A DNA stretch of 64,000 bases from Cephalopachus bancanus (GCA_027257055.1 JAPVLO010000620.1:620001-684000), one strand, 5' to 3'. Shown: positions 10,850 to 39,110, counted from the first letter of the stretch. Made by a program: numbers and translations. Notes: generated by a model from the sequence alone, not told the origin.

Positions 10850-11972
10850 GTAACAGTTTTTAATAATTTATTTCTTTGGAATTGTTGTTGCTGACAGTTC
10901 TTTGACTTCAAAAGTCTTAAAACTATCATGGTTTTGCCTAACTAATTTGAATTCACTATGGAGAGGTTTCATCTGATTTTTATAAAAAATGTGACATGTA
11001 TAACACTTGAGAAGAGACTTAACTTTCTAGCAAGGGCAAAAATAGGACGCAGAGAGAGGTAAAAATATAGTTCAATAGAATAAGGCTAAATCAGCGAGGG
11101 CTGGAAAGAAAGAAAATGTTTAGACAGGTGAGAACTTCAAGACTTCAGAAATAGGTCAGCTGGGAAGAAAATGTAAGAATAAGAACAAAGAGTTGCTAGT
11201 TTACTCTGTAAGAAATAAAAAAATGGGAATTCGAGTGTGGTGGCGAATGGGGCTTAAATGAAGTCATTTAGGCAAATTGACAGATGAAGCTAAAAATATG
11301 CAGATGGTAATCACAAAACTCATGTTGTGGGAACTCACAACAGCCTAACAATAGCAGTCTCCTAGTCAATAAAGCAAACTTTGGCCTTAGTGTGTGCTCT
11401 CAGTAAATGTGGACTGAATGAATGAGATTTCTAAAGTAGCCTCAGTTCACAAAGTAGATATTGATGAGTAAGGAGAGATTGGTTGATGAGTAGGTTATAG
11501 CTGGAACTGAGCAGGATTATTGATTGTGAAGCAACCAAAAAATAATAGGGTAATTACTCAGATCAGACAGGGGAAGCTATCTGTAGTACAAAGGAGGCCA
11601 AGTTTGTGGAAGTTTGCTTCTTTGTGCAACCAATTGTTAAGAAACTCCCTTCTAGGTCCTAGTAAAGTAGGTTTGTGTTTGTGCATGTGTGCATGTGGAG
11701 TTTATTAGGTGTCCTTGCTAGGTCAACTATTATTGTCTCCTGTTTAAAGTGCACAATTTAAAGTGACATCTTCTTGCATGCCACTACCCTTGGTTTCTAG
11801 CTGCCACCTAAATGCTGATGAACTTATTTTACCAATACCTACATTGGATTTCCTCTTTTGAAGGGAATTCTACGTCTGTGCCCTTTTTTTCCTTTTCATT
11901 ATGTTTTTCCCCCTTGACCTAGCCTGCTCCTCTCTGCTTTATACAAATCATGGTTCTCTTATCCTGCTCTAG
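10850..11972. other. Non-repeat sequence before exon 7
   Basis: No repeat recognised. The last 100 bases are pyrimidine-rich and lead into the exon 7 acceptor. Confidence 0.6.
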
Positions 11973-27367
<15,395 letters not shown>

Positions 27368-27470
27368 ATAGTTTAAAAAGTTAGGTAGTCATCCTAATCT
27401 CCATGCCAGCAACAACAATGTACTAATTGTATCCTTTAATTCTAAGAAAATGGTTTTTAAAATCTCATTT

Positions 27471-27766
27471 CTATGGGTGTGGTGACTCACACCTGTCATT
27501 CCAGCACTTTGGGAGGCTGAGGTAAGAGGATTGCCTGAGCCCAGGGTTCGAGACCAGCTTGGGCAACTTGGTGAGACCTCATCTCTACAATAAATCAAAA
27601 AATTAGCTGGAAGTGGTGGCGTGCACCTGTAGTTCCAGCTACTTGGAAGGCTGAGGCAGAAAATTGTCTGAACCCAGCAAGTTGAGGCTGCGGTGGCTGT
27701 GAGGGTGCCGTTTGCACTCCAGCCTGGACAACAGAGTAAGACTCCGACTCAAAAAGTGAATAAATA
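27471..27766 (+). mobile_element. Alu just downstream of the L2HGDH stop
   Basis: Lies about 100 bases after the stop codon, so probably within the 3' UTR. AAATCTCATTT flanks it on both sides. Confidence 0.93.
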
Positions 27767-27809
27767 AACAAATCTCATTTTCAGGTCAAAGATAACCACT
27801 AAATTGTTA

Positions 27810-27977
<168 letters not shown>

Positions 27978-28145
27978 AGAATTAAAACGAAAGCCCATGC
28001 TCCTTTAATTTGTGACTAAAGGGGGAAGATACAGTGAGTCTGTCCTTAATCTTTGACTTTGATAATGGCCTGTCCTTACCAGCCATGATCTAAAGAGTGA
28101 TTTTTGTAGAATTTGGAGAAAAGATGGCATTAAAAAATGGATATT

Positions 28146-28440
28146 GGCTGGGCGTGGCGACTCAGCCTGTAATCCCAGAACTTTAGGAGGCCGAAGTGAG
28201 AGGATTGCTTGAGCCCAGGGATTTGAGACCCGCCTGGGCAACTTGGTGAGACCTCATCTCTACAGTAAATAAAAAAATTAGCCAGGCATTGTGGTGCATG
28301 CCTGTAGTTCAGCTACTTGGAAGACTGAAGAGGAAGGATCGCCTGAGCCCAGCAGGTCGAGGCTGCGGTGGCCATGAGCATGCCACTGCACTCTAACCTG
28401 GGCGACAGAGTGAGATTCCAACTAAAAAAAAAAAAAAAAA
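28146..28440 (+). mobile_element. Alu
   Basis: GGCTGGGCGTGGCGACTCAG start; ends in an 18-A tail. Confidence 0.93.
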
Positions 28441-30174
28441 GACTGTTTCCTTGAATCAGTTTTTCAACATTGGAATATCCAAGTTCTTCTGATATCTCCC
28501 AGATAAGAAATATAGTACACTGTAGGTTACAAACATTCTTTTAATTTTGAGGAGTCATAAAAAAGCTCACATTATTTACATCAATAGTATTTGTACTTGG
28601 AAATTTAAAATTTCTTGATTTTGAGAAAATATATGAAATTTACATTTTACGTGGTTTTGTTTTAATAAGATTCCATCTTAGCCATAATATTTGTGGAAAA
28701 TAACTTTGCAAAACAAAGTCAAAGTCTTTATTACTCCCAATCTCTCTGGAACTGACGTGCTGTGGTGTCATCATTCCATCTAAACAGCATTACACTGAGT
28801 GTCTGTGTCCTGCTCTTTAGTCCTCTGTGGTTGAGAAACTAAGAACTTAGAACTGGTAGGTTTTTGTGAGGACAGTTTTAGAATCCTGACACTGATTCAT
28901 AGAACTCTGTAATTTTAAAAAGTTATTTATCTATTATGTCTCTGATCTTTAGTCACACTAAAGTTTTCAAAATGTTGGCCATGACTGCTAACAATTCATA
29001 TCGACTCGGTTTTTCAGGGCTTCTATAAACTTTTATAAGGATAGTTCTTCATTTTTCGTAAATATCTAACTTTGAGGCATTCACTTTTGTAAACCGCGAA
29101 AGTGCCTTACATTCTTGTGTACTTCATGAGTATTTTAAGTCGGTGCCTAGTGCTATACTGTATATGATACACATATGTGTGTCATCTGTTGAAATGATTC
29201 TTATAACTTAGAAAGTTAGAAAATAGAAATGTAAATGAAAATGTGACAACCTGACTGGGGAACTTGGTTCACAGAACCACATTTAGGTGAGGCATTTGTA
29301 TCCATTTCTCTATCATGTGATCTCTCTGGATATACCTTCTACTCTGTATGTTTCCTTTCTTCTTATCTGTCCAAAGCTGTGTGATGGATGAGTGAGGATG
29401 TGCATTTCAGTTGATGGGGAAAATTTTTCTGTCTTTTTCCCTTTCCCTTCACTTCAAGCAGTGGTGATTACTTGGATTGTGCTACCTCATCCATTAATTT
29501 GAAAGGCTGAACATAATCAGCACATGGTCAGGAAGCAGCACATCCCAGGTAAACAAAGTAGGCAATTTTCAACACTTGGGATGAGAATATTGAATGCATT
29601 CAGAAATCACCCACAGAAGAAGCAAGTCCTAGTAGGTCTTCATACCAGCTGATTCCTGCAAGAAATGCAACACATGGGATATTTTTAGGTTCCATTAAAA
29701 GACTACTAAAAGATGGAAAGTATTATAATTCTCTATCTCATCAACAGTACTATTGCATACACACTAAGCTGTGAAAGACTGAAATTACAAAAATAACGAA
29801 CCTAATTCAAGCAGTTCTCATTCCATTCGAGTCTGTATCATATCCCCAAAAAACACAAGTGAAAAGTTTGCTGAAAGTGTTTTGAATACATAGGTTATTC
29901 TGTTTGTAAAACATTTTCTATGTGTGTCAGTAGGGTTTTATTGTTCATTGCTGATATAATGTTTAAAAGTTTTGTGTATTTCTGAGAGAAGAAAATGTAT
30001 GTTAATATTAAAAATATTTTAATGAGCCTTAGTGTTGTGGAGAACTTTTTTCAGTTTCATAAAAGCTTTTATGTGAATAAGTTTTCTGTGGGTAAAACAT
30101 AAACTGTTTGCCTTACATAGCAGCCAATCTTTAAAAAGAAAAAAGAGACACTTCTGTATTTATATATAATAAAT

Positions 30175-30453
30175 GAGCTGGGCACAGTGGCTGATGCCTG
30201 TCATCCCACCATTTTTGGAGGCCAAGGTGAGAGGATTGACTGAGCCTACAGATTCAAAGCCAGCCTGAACAACATAGCAAGACAATTAAAATAAAAAATT
30301 AACCAGGTGTGGTGGACACTTGCCTGTAGTTCCAGCTACTTGGAAGGCTGAGGTGAAAGGATCACCTGAGCCCAGCAGGTTGAGGCTGTGGTGGATGTCA
30401 GCATGCCACTACACTCTGGCCTGGGTGACAGAATGAGACTCTGACTCAAAAAA
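30175..30453 (+). mobile_element. Alu
   Basis: GAGCTGGGCACAGTGGCTGA start; ends GACTCTGACTCAAAAAA. Confidence 0.92.
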
Positions 30454-31517
30454 TAGTTTATATTTTAGGTAGAAAATGGAGCATTTGGTGTTTTAGCTTC
30501 AGAATATGTAATTTTTGAGGACCTCTTAGTGTGCAAGCTGGTACATCTGTGTGATTTCATGTTCTATAACTTAACTCCCGTATCCACACGTGTGTCTGTA
30601 TATCACACAGTCCTTCCCTTGACCTCTCTGAGTTTGCACTGTTTGGGGCGTGGCCTTTTGGCAGAGTTCCACTTCCCTTCAGGCCATTTGGAAACCTGCC
30701 TGCTCAGCCCGCAGGATAACCTTAGTTCTCAACTTTCTCTAAAAGATGGTGATGAGAGTGGCGCACGCTGCCAGGCCCTTGCACATGGGGGTTTGTCGGG
30801 TCTGCTTCTGGAGGCTGTCCAACCCAGATGGCTGTGCCTGTGAGCCATTCCTGTGAACACAGGAGACATGGTGTCTGGTGTCTAAGAGCTAACTCTGCTC
30901 TCCTGAGCCCTTAGTCTGTGTCTAGACTGCTAGGTCAGATGTTTCCTCATCCTTCTGAACATACACTATCATCTAAAGATCTTGTAAACATTTTGGAGGA
31001 GCAATTGTGAAGTCGGTTAGTTTTTGTAATACACTTATAGGGAGTTCCAGAAATCTCTCCATCAGGATTGAAGGTGGAAGGACAGGGTGAAGGGGGTGAG
31101 ACAGCAAAAATGCCTAGAGATGTTTCCAAATAGTTTGTATTCATTAAAAAGTTTAGGAATGGAAATAAAACCCTGGAGCCCTGAAGGGAAGAACAATGTT
31201 GATACCAACTGTGTCTACTGGCCTTAAATTCTAGAAAGGATTGTGTTCTTTTTGTTAAGTACTGTTATTTTCTGCTAAGGAGAGGGTCTCACATCACAAT
31301 TATTTTAAGTTTCTTTTACCCCTTGGATAAAATGAGACATTTTACTTTTTAGATATGGCGAGAGAGGTGTCAGATAGCAGGGCTTGGGTTGTCTAGGAAG
31401 TTCAACTTTAGATTTAGGGAAAGACCCAAGGGACAACAATAACACAGGAGTCTCCCTCACTAGAGAGCCTTGAATTTCAGCCACATTCTGCTTAAAACTG
31501 TGTCTTTAGAAAGACCT

Positions 31518-31818
31518 CTTTTTTTTTTTTTTTTAAGTTGGAGTTTCACTGTGTCGCCCAGGATGGAATGCAGTGGCATGCTCGCAGCCACTGCAGCCTC
31601 GACCTGCTGGGCCCAGGCGATCCTTCCACCCCAGCCTTCCAAGTAGCTGCAATCAGAGGCATGTGCCACCATGCCCTGCTAATTTTTCTTGATTTATTGT
31701 AGAGATAAGGTCTTGCCATGTTGTCCAGGCTGGTCTCGAAACTATGGGCTCAGGCAGTCTTCTCACCTCTGCCTCCCAAAGTGCTGGGATTATAGGCATG
31801 AGCCACCGCATCTGGCCT
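31518..31818 (-). mobile_element. Alu with clear target-site duplication
   Basis: AGAAAGACCTCTTTT flanks it at 31508-31522 and 31820-31834. Confidence 0.94.
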
Positions 31819-32367
31819 AGAAAGACCTCTTTTAACTTTATTCCTCTAAAACGGTGCAGAGGAATGAAATGGCTACAGCAGTGGTTGTTTCTTTTATGCC
31901 TCTCAGATTTAATTTTGCTTAAATTTGTCCACTGGGAATATAAGAGGTGTCTTTTAGGGATATCAGTTTATAACATGGGTGTTTTGGGGGTCTGTGAGTA
32001 GGACTGGGGACAGGCTTCCCAAGCCACACTGCTCACTACCAGTCGCTGCTTCCAGAAGACCTAGATCCTTGATCGCCTACCATTTTCTTAAGATTCCAGC
32101 TAGGACCTGTTCAAAGTTCTGATTGCCTGGATCCTTCTAAATACTCAGAACCACGCATGTTGGCTATGTTTTACAGGCCAATAGGAAATGTGGTCTTCTG
32201 ACATTCAATCTTGTAGTTTGGAATTTGGGGTTATAAATATGCTTTTTGCTTTTGCTTTGCATGTTAGAATTTTATGGCTACTAGTGAATTTTTGAATGTA
32301 CTTTTAATTTAGCCCTCTCTTCAAAATTGCTTGGTAAGTTTTCTGGAATTAAAGAAAGAAAAAGCAA

Positions 32368-32488
32368 CCGGGCGCGGTGGCTCAAGCCTGTAATCCCAGC
32401 ACTTTGAGAGGTGGAGGTGAGAGGATTGCCTGAGCTCACAGGTTCGAGACCAGCCTGGGCAACAGAGTGAGACTCTAACTCAAAAGTA
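32368..32488 (+). mobile_element. Alu with central deletion (left head joined to right tail)
   Basis: CCGGGCGCGGTGGCTCAAGC at the start, then CAGCCTGGGC fused straight to AACAGAGTGAGACTCTAACT. The two arms recombined at the shared CCTGGGCAAC motif. Confidence 0.87.
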
Positions 32489-32496
32489 AAACATTG

Positions 32497-32693
32497 AATA
32501 TTCACCTCAGCCTCCTGAGTAGGTGGGACTACAGGAGAATGCCACCACACCTGGCTAATTTTTAAATTTACCGTAGAGATGAGGTCTCGCCAAGTTGCCC
32601 AGGCTGGGTCTCAAACACCTGGGTTCAGGCAATCCTCCCACCTACACCTCCCAAAGTGATGAGATTACAGGTGTGAGCCACCATGCCTGGCTT
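32497..32693 (-). mobile_element. Alu, truncated
   Basis: Begins mid right arm at TCAGCCTCCTGAGTAGGTGG and ends CCACCATGCCTGGCTT. Confidence 0.87.
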
Positions 32694-32935
32694 CAATATG
32701 CTATTTTAGAAAGGTTGATGTGACATTAAGTATTTCAAGGTTCCACCAGCATTTCCAACTGAGAGGATGGTAGCTCCTGTGGAAGGAAACGTCCTATGGA
32801 AGACATACTGTGATGGCATTTATTCTAAGAGTGGATATAGTACATGAGTACCACAAGGTGGAAGGGAATCTGGAGGGTCACTTCAGCTATTCAGCTTCCA
32901 GGAGTAGCAGCAGGAGTTTTCAAGAGGATCACATC

Positions 32936-33222
32936 AGCCAGGTGCAGTGGCTCACGCCTGTAATCCCAACACTGGGAGACGCGGCAGGATCGCTTGAGCC
33001 CAGGAGTTCAAGACCAGCCTAGGCAACATAGCAAAATCTCATCTCTATTAAAAAATCAAAAACATTAGCCAGGCATAGTGACATTTGCCTGTAGTTCCAC
33101 CTACTTAGGAGGCTGAGACAGAAGAATTGCTTGAGCCCAGGAGGTCGAGGCTATGGTGAGCCGTGATCATGCCACTGCACACCAGCCTTAGTGACAGAGT
33201 GAAACCCTGACTAAAAAAAACA
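32936..33222 (+). mobile_element. Alu
   Basis: GCCAGGTGCAGTGGCTCACG start; diverged AluJ-like. Confidence 0.91.
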
Positions 33223-33530
33223 AGGCTGGGCATGGTGGTTCATGCCTTTAATCCCAGCACTGTGGGAGGCGGAGGTTAGAGAATTGCCTGAGCTCACAGG
33301 TTTGAGACCAGCCCAGGAAACTTGGTGAGATCTCATCTCTACAATAAATTTTTTAAAAAATTAGCCTGGAGTGGTAGTGCATGCCTGTAGTTTCAGCTAC
33401 TTGGAAGGCTGAGGTGGAAGGAATACCTGAGCCCAGCAGGTCGAGGCTGCGGTGGCCATGAGCGTGCCACTGCACTCCAGCCTGGCTGACAGTGAGATTC
33501 CAACTCAAAAATACAAAAAACAAAAAACAC
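33223..33530 (+). mobile_element. Alu, tandem with the previous copy
   Basis: GGCTGGGCATGGTGGTTCAT starts right at the tail of the preceding Alu; CAAAAAAC-rich tail. Confidence 0.91.
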
Positions 33531-33806
33531 CCCCTCCCCAAAATGGATCACATCTTTTCCTACATGGAGAATAAATGACTGATATTTAATTCAAAAAACT
33601 GAAGTTTGGTTATCAATGAACAGGGTATAGTATTACAATCACACACAAAAAAGAACACTTTGTTGTGGGTTAGTGGTATAAACTAACGTATGACACATCT
33701 TCTATCCCTGAGGGAGGAGGTTTGTGTTGTTTGGTATATTATTTTGGGGCTCAGTTGTGGAGAATAGAATCCATTCTAGCTAGTTAAGCGTAATAAATTC
33801 ATTTGG

Positions 33807-34190
33807 GGCCAGATGTGGTGTGGCTCATACCTGTAATCTCAAGCACTTTGGGACACAAAGGTGGGGCGGTTGCTCGATTGAGGCCAGAGATTCAAGACCA
33901 GCCTTAGCAACATGGTGAGACCCTGTCTCTACAAAAAAACCTTTTTTTAGATTGAAAAATATCATTTATTTAGAAAGTAAATTAGAGAGAGAGAGGAGAT
34001 TCACCTCCCCAAGGTAGGGGAGGGGACCAAAGCTAAAAAATATAAGCCAGGTCTAGTGGCACATGTGTGTAGTCCTAGCTACTCAAGAGGCTGAGGACCA
34101 CTTGGGCCTAGGAGTTTGAGGCTGTGATGAGCTATGATTGCACCACTGCACTCCATCCTGGGTGACAGACCCTGTCTCAATAATAGCAAT
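33807..34190 (+). mobile_element. Alu interrupted by about 100 bases in the linker
   Basis: Left arm 33807-33943 and right arm 34044-34190 of an old Alu, separated by AT-rich sequence with AGAGAGAGAGAGG. Confidence 0.82.
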
Positions 34191-34608
34191 AAATAACTGT
34201 CAGGATAATAATTGTATTTTAAGATATACAAAGTCATTGGAAGGCGGATAAAGTAGACTTTAGGTTGAGCTTTCAGGAACATGTCCCAAAGCCAGACCAC
34301 AGAACTCGGCCACCAGAAGGACAGTTTCAAAACGACGATGATCTACAAATGGGGAACGGCCACACCATCTAGCTTTGCAGCTGCTACATAAAACTAGTTA
34401 CCGAATAATGCTTACCACCAGAAATATAAGAATGGCAGCTTCCAACTCACTCTGCCTTCTAGATCTCACTCCAATACAATCAAAAAAATTTTTTGTAATG
34501 AACTACAGATATATCTATACCTTCTCATATGAAGTGTTAAATCATAACATTTCACTGCAGGGTTAATTTTTGCTTAGATTGATGAAGGAATAGAAAAAAC
34601 CATGTCCA

Positions 34609-34908
34609 GCCGGTCTTGGTGGCTCAGCCTGTAATCCCGCGCCTTTGGAAGGCTGAGGTGAGTGAACTGCCTGAGCCCGCGGGTTCGAGACCCGCCTGGG
34701 CAGCGAGACCTCATCTCTACAATAAATCAAAAAATCAGCCGGGCGTGGTAGCGCGCGCCTGTAGTTCCAGCTACTCGGAAGGCTGAGGCGGAAGGATCGC
34801 CGGAGCCCAGCAGGTCGAGGCTGCGGTGGCCAGGAGCGTGCCACTGCCCTCCAGCCTGGGCAACAGAGTGAGGCTCCAACTCAAAAAAAAAAACAAACAA
34901 AAAAAAAC
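34609..34908 (+). mobile_element. Young Alu with AAAC-rich tail
   Basis: GCCGGTCTTGGTGGCTCAGC start; flanked by AAAACCATGTCCA at about 34596-34608 and 34909-34921. Box B is the perfect GCGGG/CCCGC form. Confidence 0.96.
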
Positions 34909-35088
34909 AAAACCATGTCCAAATTTCTGTGTAACACCGATTTTTCTGAGTTTCTTGAAATGTCTTGTCTTTATAACATACATTTTTCTCTCCACACAAA
35001 TTGAGTATCATTATTAAGGAAACCCTTATGAATCCTGAAAATTATGCTAGCATGAATTTTTTTATATATAGAAATTTATTTATTTATT

Positions 35089-35364
35089 AATTAGTTAAAG
35101 TCTCACTCTGTCGCCCAGACTGGAGTGCAGTGGCTCTCCTGGCCACCACAGCCTCGACCTGCAGGGCTCCGGCGATCCTTCTCCCTCAGCCTTCCAAGTA
35201 GCAGGAACTACAGGCATGCGCTACCACGCCTGGCTGATTTTTTGATTTATTGTAGAGATGAGGTCTCGCTTCCCAGGCGGGTCTCGAACCTGCGGGCTCA
35301 GGCAATCCACTCACCTCAACCTCCCAAAGGCGCGGAATTACAGGCTGAGCCACCGAACCCAGCC
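35089..35364 (-). mobile_element. Young Alu
   Basis: Flanked by TATAGAAATTTA on both sides; the A tail (here T side) has become TTTATTTATTTATT. Confidence 0.93.
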
Positions 35365-35578
35365 TTATAGAAATTTAAAAATAAACTAAGTCAGGTGTCT
35401 TTCCATATTCTTACCTGGGTTTAAGAAATACATTCTGTATTTTTCCAGATACTTTGTAGCCTTTGAAAGATTTTTACAGTATGTCTTGAACTGAGCTGTC
35501 CTTTCTTAGTACAAAAGTTTGTATAATTTTCTTAACTTGTACAGTTGGTAAACTTTTATGACAGGAATTGAAAAAAAA

Positions 35579-35812
35579 ATTTTTTTTAATTGAGTCAAGG
35601 TCTCACTCTGCTGCCCAGGCTGGAGTGCAGTGGCATGATCACAATGACAGCAGCTCATGGCAGCCTTGACTGCCTGGGCTCAGATGATCCTTCCACCTTA
35701 GGCTCCCAAGTACCTGGAACTACAGACATGCGCCGCCAAGCTCAGCTAATTTTTTGATTTTCTGTAAAGACAAGATTTTACTATGCTGCCCAGGCTGGTC
35801 TCCAATGCATCT
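35579..35812 (-). mobile_element. Alu, truncated
   Basis: TTGAGTCAAGGTCTCACTCT start; stops in the left arm at CAGGCTGGTCTCCAATGC. Confidence 0.87.
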
Positions 35813-36798
35813 TATAGGCCCAACCCAGATCATATCCAGAACCCTAGCTGCAATGGAATCTAGGAAACACAGCCTTTAGCTTTCTCATCTCTGTGTTAGT
35901 AGGAGGGTGGAATGTATGTCGTCTGCCATATATTGTATCCAACACACCTAGTAATTAGGTGCCAGTTGTAAGTGATTGAGGCAAATTACTATCATTCTTA
36001 ACACTTTGGGGCAAACAAATCTTGGTTTTCTCTTGACTCAGATCCCTGCGCATACAAGATTGCTGACTAACAAACCCCTGACTGGGAGTTGTACTGAACA
36101 GACCATGAATACATTAGTTGTTGACAGCTCAACTTTGTAACTGTCAGGACTTGGAAGGAATTTATTGCAATGACATAAATCACAACAGCTTGAATGGTGC
36201 TTTTCCCTTTCACCTTTATTGTAGGAGTCAGTGTCTGGAACAGCTACTTTGTACTTATAAACAATGACTTTCATCCGGTGGTGGTGGCATCTTCCTTTTC
36301 TGGAGTGCTATGAAACATTGTTTCTGTTCAGTCATGACATTGTTTCTGTTCAGTCGTGAGTTATATGTAACAAATAAACCACAATGCTGCTGCTTTTTTT
36401 TTTTTTTTAAGGGGAGGGAGCACAATAAATCAATCTTTTAAAATTTTATAGAAGATTTTAGTTCCCCTTGGAAAGACATTTTTGGTATGCCATCTATTGC
36501 AGAGGATTGGGCTTCTGGACATGAGCCTTTCAAAAGGATCGTGGGGCAAAGGATTGTCAGTTGGAGAGTGTGCTCCGTCTTCTTCCAGGCACGTGGACTG
36601 TCAGAGGGCCAGAGATAGCTATGGCAGCAAACCATGAAAGTGAATGACAACAACATTTATTATTTCCTGTGGCATTGCTTTACTTTGTTATTGACTGGCA
36701 CTGTTTGTGGCTTTAAATAAATTGAGGAAGTATGAGCGAGAAAATTAGAGAAATGTTGAGTAAGTCCTTCTTGAAAATGTTTTTGAAAGGGACAATAT
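35813..36798. other. Unassigned intergenic sequence, probably an old repeat in part
   Basis: 35816-36300 read on the minus strand resembles an old mammalian repeat (GAGATGAGAAAGCTAAAGGC) that I cannot name. ACATTGTTTCTGTTCAGTC is duplicated at 36314-36355. AATAAA at 36373-36378. Confidence 0.45.
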
Positions 36799-37090
36799 AG
36801 GCCAGGTGCGGAGGCTCAAGCCCATAATCCCAGCACTTGGGGAGACCGAGGTGAAGGGATTGCCTGAGTCTATGGGTTCGAGAGCAGCTCAGACAACTTG
36901 GCGAGACCTCATCTTTACAATAAATAAATAAATAAATAGCTGGGTGTGGTAGAGTGCGCCTGTAGTTCCAGCTACTTGGAAGGCCGAGGCGGAAGGATAG
37001 CTGGAGCCCAGCAGGTTGACGCTGGGGTGGTCATAAGCGTGCCACTGCACTCTAGCCTGGGCGATGGAGTGAGACTCCAACTAAAAACAA
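36799..37090 (+). mobile_element. Alu
   Basis: GGCCAGGTGCGGAGGCTCAA start; AATAAATAAATAAATA middle linker. Confidence 0.92.
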
Positions 37091-37235
37091 AAGCAAAATC
37101 CTTTTAATTAATCAGTGACTTGAATAAGTACCATATTCATATGGTTGCAAATTTAAAAGTCCCAAAAAGAAACACAGTGAAGTCACCCACTCTCCGGTCA
37201 CCCAGTTTAAAAAAAAAATGCAGTCTTGCAGATAA

Positions 37236-37506
37236 ATTTTATTGATTGATTGAGTTACAGTCTATCTCTGTTTCCCAGGCTGGAATGCAGTAGCACAATC
37301 ATGCCCACCGCAGCCTGTACCTGCTGGACTCCAGCAATCCTTCTGCCTCAGCCTTCCAAGTGGCTGGGACTACAGGTGCATGTGACCATACCCAGCTAAT
37401 TGTTTTGATTTATTGTTGCTCAGGGTGGTCTCCAACTCCTGAACTCATGCAATCCTCTCATTTCAGCCTCCCAAAGTGCTGGGAAGCTTGAGTCATCATG
37501 CCTAGC
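37236..37506 (-). mobile_element. Alu
   Basis: GAGTTACAGTCTATCTCTGT start; small deletions around the linker. Confidence 0.88.
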
Positions 37507-37532
37507 AGAATATTTTAAAACTAATTATTTTA

Positions 37533-37660
37533 CTTTATTTGTAGAGATAGGGTCTTGCTATGTTACCCAGGCTGAATTTGAACTCATAGGCACAAGCTAT
37601 CCTTCTGCATCAACCTCCCCAATAGCTGAGACTACAGATGCATGCCACCATGCCCAGCTC
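37533..37660 (-). mobile_element. Alu monomer
   Basis: TAGAGATAGGGTCTTGCTAT through CACCATGCCCAGCTC. Confidence 0.78.
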
Positions 37661-37832
37661 TCTATTTTTTTTTTCTGTGAAATGTCTTTTCATATCCTTT
37701 ATTCTTTTTTTTAAAATTTGTCTTATTAATTTGTAGGAGTTATTTTATGTTACTGAAGTAACTTTAAACATGAGTTGCAGATATGTTTTCCAGTTTCCCA
37801 TTTTCCTTTTTTCTTATCTAGTGGTTTTGTTG

Positions 37833-37953
37833 TTGTAGAAACGGGGTCTCATTAAGTTATCCAGGCTGGTCGCAAACTCCTGGCCTCAAGCAATCTTTCT
37901 GCCTTGGCTTCCTGAGTCATTGGGATTATAGATGTGAGCCACTGCACCCAGCC
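37833..37953 (-). mobile_element. Alu left monomer (FLAM-like)
   Basis: GTAGAAACGGGGTCTCATTA to CACTGCACCCAGCC. Confidence 0.82.
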
Positions 37954-37960
37954 CAGACAT

Positions 37961-38249
37961 TTTTTTTTTTTTTTGAGTTGGAGTCTCACTCTGTCGCCCA
38001 GACTGGAGTGCAGTGGCCGCTCCCGGCCACCGCAGCCTCGACCTGCTGGGCTCCGGCAATCCTTCTGCCTCAGCCTTCCGAGTAGCCAGAATTACAGGCA
38101 TGCGCCACCACACCTGGCTGATTTTTTTATTTATTGTAGAGATGAGGTCTTGCTGGCCCAGGTGGGTCTCGAACCCGCGGGCTCAGGCAATTCACTCACC
38201 TCAGCCTCCCAAAGGCGCGGGATTACAGGCTGAGCCACCGAGCCTGACC
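37961..38249 (-). mobile_element. Young Alu
   Basis: Flanked by CAGACATTTTT at 37954 and 38249; near subfamily consensus. Confidence 0.95.
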
Positions 38250-38480
38250 AGACATTTTTAAAAACAGAATTTATCAATATTTTAGATGGTGAGACAGTGA
38301 AAAGATCTTTTACCCCGAGATTATTAACAAATTATCTTATGAATTTTTTTTTTACTTTTACATCTTTGGTATATCTGGATTTTATGCTAGTGTAGACTGT
38401 GGGATATGGATCCAATATTGTTTTCTAGATGGCCCATTTATCTGGTTGAGAAACTTTTCACTACCATCATTCTTGGATTA

Positions 38481-38759
38481 TCCTCCACATGTACATGGAT
38501 CACATTTCTGCTTACCTAACCCAGAGATCACAACTCAGATGCCTGTAGGGAGTAGGCAGATTACATAAAAGGTGGGAGTGCCAGGTGGGAAGTATAGCCA
38601 ACTGGAAGTGAATGGCACACTTTTCTAAAGAGGGCAGCCACTACCCAGTGCCTGCTGATTGTTCCCTTGCACGAATGCAGAAGGGCTCAGTGCTGCCAGC
38701 TGAAAATACAGATGTTTATGTGAAACATCTTGATTTAAAAATTTTAACATTTATTTATT
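38481..38759. other. Unassigned sequence
   Basis: With 39037-39110 it forms one block split by an Alu; GGGCCAGATTTGGCCCAG near 39083 is reminiscent of a hAT-type MER element, not secured. Confidence 0.4.
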
Positions 38760-39035
38760 TTTATTTTTATTTTTGAGTTGGAGTCTCACTCTATTGTCCA
38801 GGCTGGAGTACAGTGGCACGCTCATGGCCACCACAGCCTAGACCTGCTGGGCTCAGGCCATCCTTCTGCCTCAGCCTTCCAAGTAGTTGGAACTACAAGC
38901 ACACACCACCACGTATGGCTAATTTTTTGATTTATTGTAGAGACGAGGTCTCGCCAAGTTGCCCAGGCTGGTCTCGAGCCCGTGGGCTCAGACAATCCTC
39001 TCACCTGGGTCTCCCAATGTGCTGGGATTATAGGC
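38760..39035 (-). mobile_element. Alu
   Basis: Flanked by AAATTTTAACATTTA (about 38738-38752 and 39037-39050); intermediate type. Confidence 0.93.
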
Positions 39036-39110
39036 AAATTTTAACATTTAAATACAGTCTTTGCCAAACAAAATGTGTCTTTGGGCCAGATTTGGCCCAG
39101 AATAACCTTG

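Larger units (their letters stand above)
1..11972 (+). other. L2HGDH: L2HGDH intron 6 (3' part)
   Basis: Inferred from the exon 7 acceptor; I found no trace of exon 6 coding sequence upstream in the window. Contents are the repeats and the ATP5F1A retrocopy listed separately. Confidence 0.8.
31835..34608. other. Intergenic or distal 3' UTR, mixed Alu and unassigned
   Basis: Non-Alu parts at 31835-32367, 32694-32935, 33531-33806 and 34191-34596 show no protein-coding signal. 34250-34420 has scattered CpGs but no family I can name. Confidence 0.5.
37661..38480 (-). mobile_element. L1 fragment, antisense, with two Alu insertions
   Basis: Non-Alu blocks 37661-37832 and 38260-38480 resemble minus-strand L1 ORF2 (TTTCATATCCTTTATTC; TCCAATATTGTTTTCTAGAT; CATTTATCTGGTTGAGAAAC). 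Alus occupy 37833-37953 and 37961-38249. Confidence 0.7.

Noticed and set aside
36038..36274. Minus-strand frame beginning MKVIVYKYKV, first thought to be a retrocopy
   Set aside because: I cannot match it to a known protein, and neighbouring minus-strand sequence looks like an old interspersed repeat.
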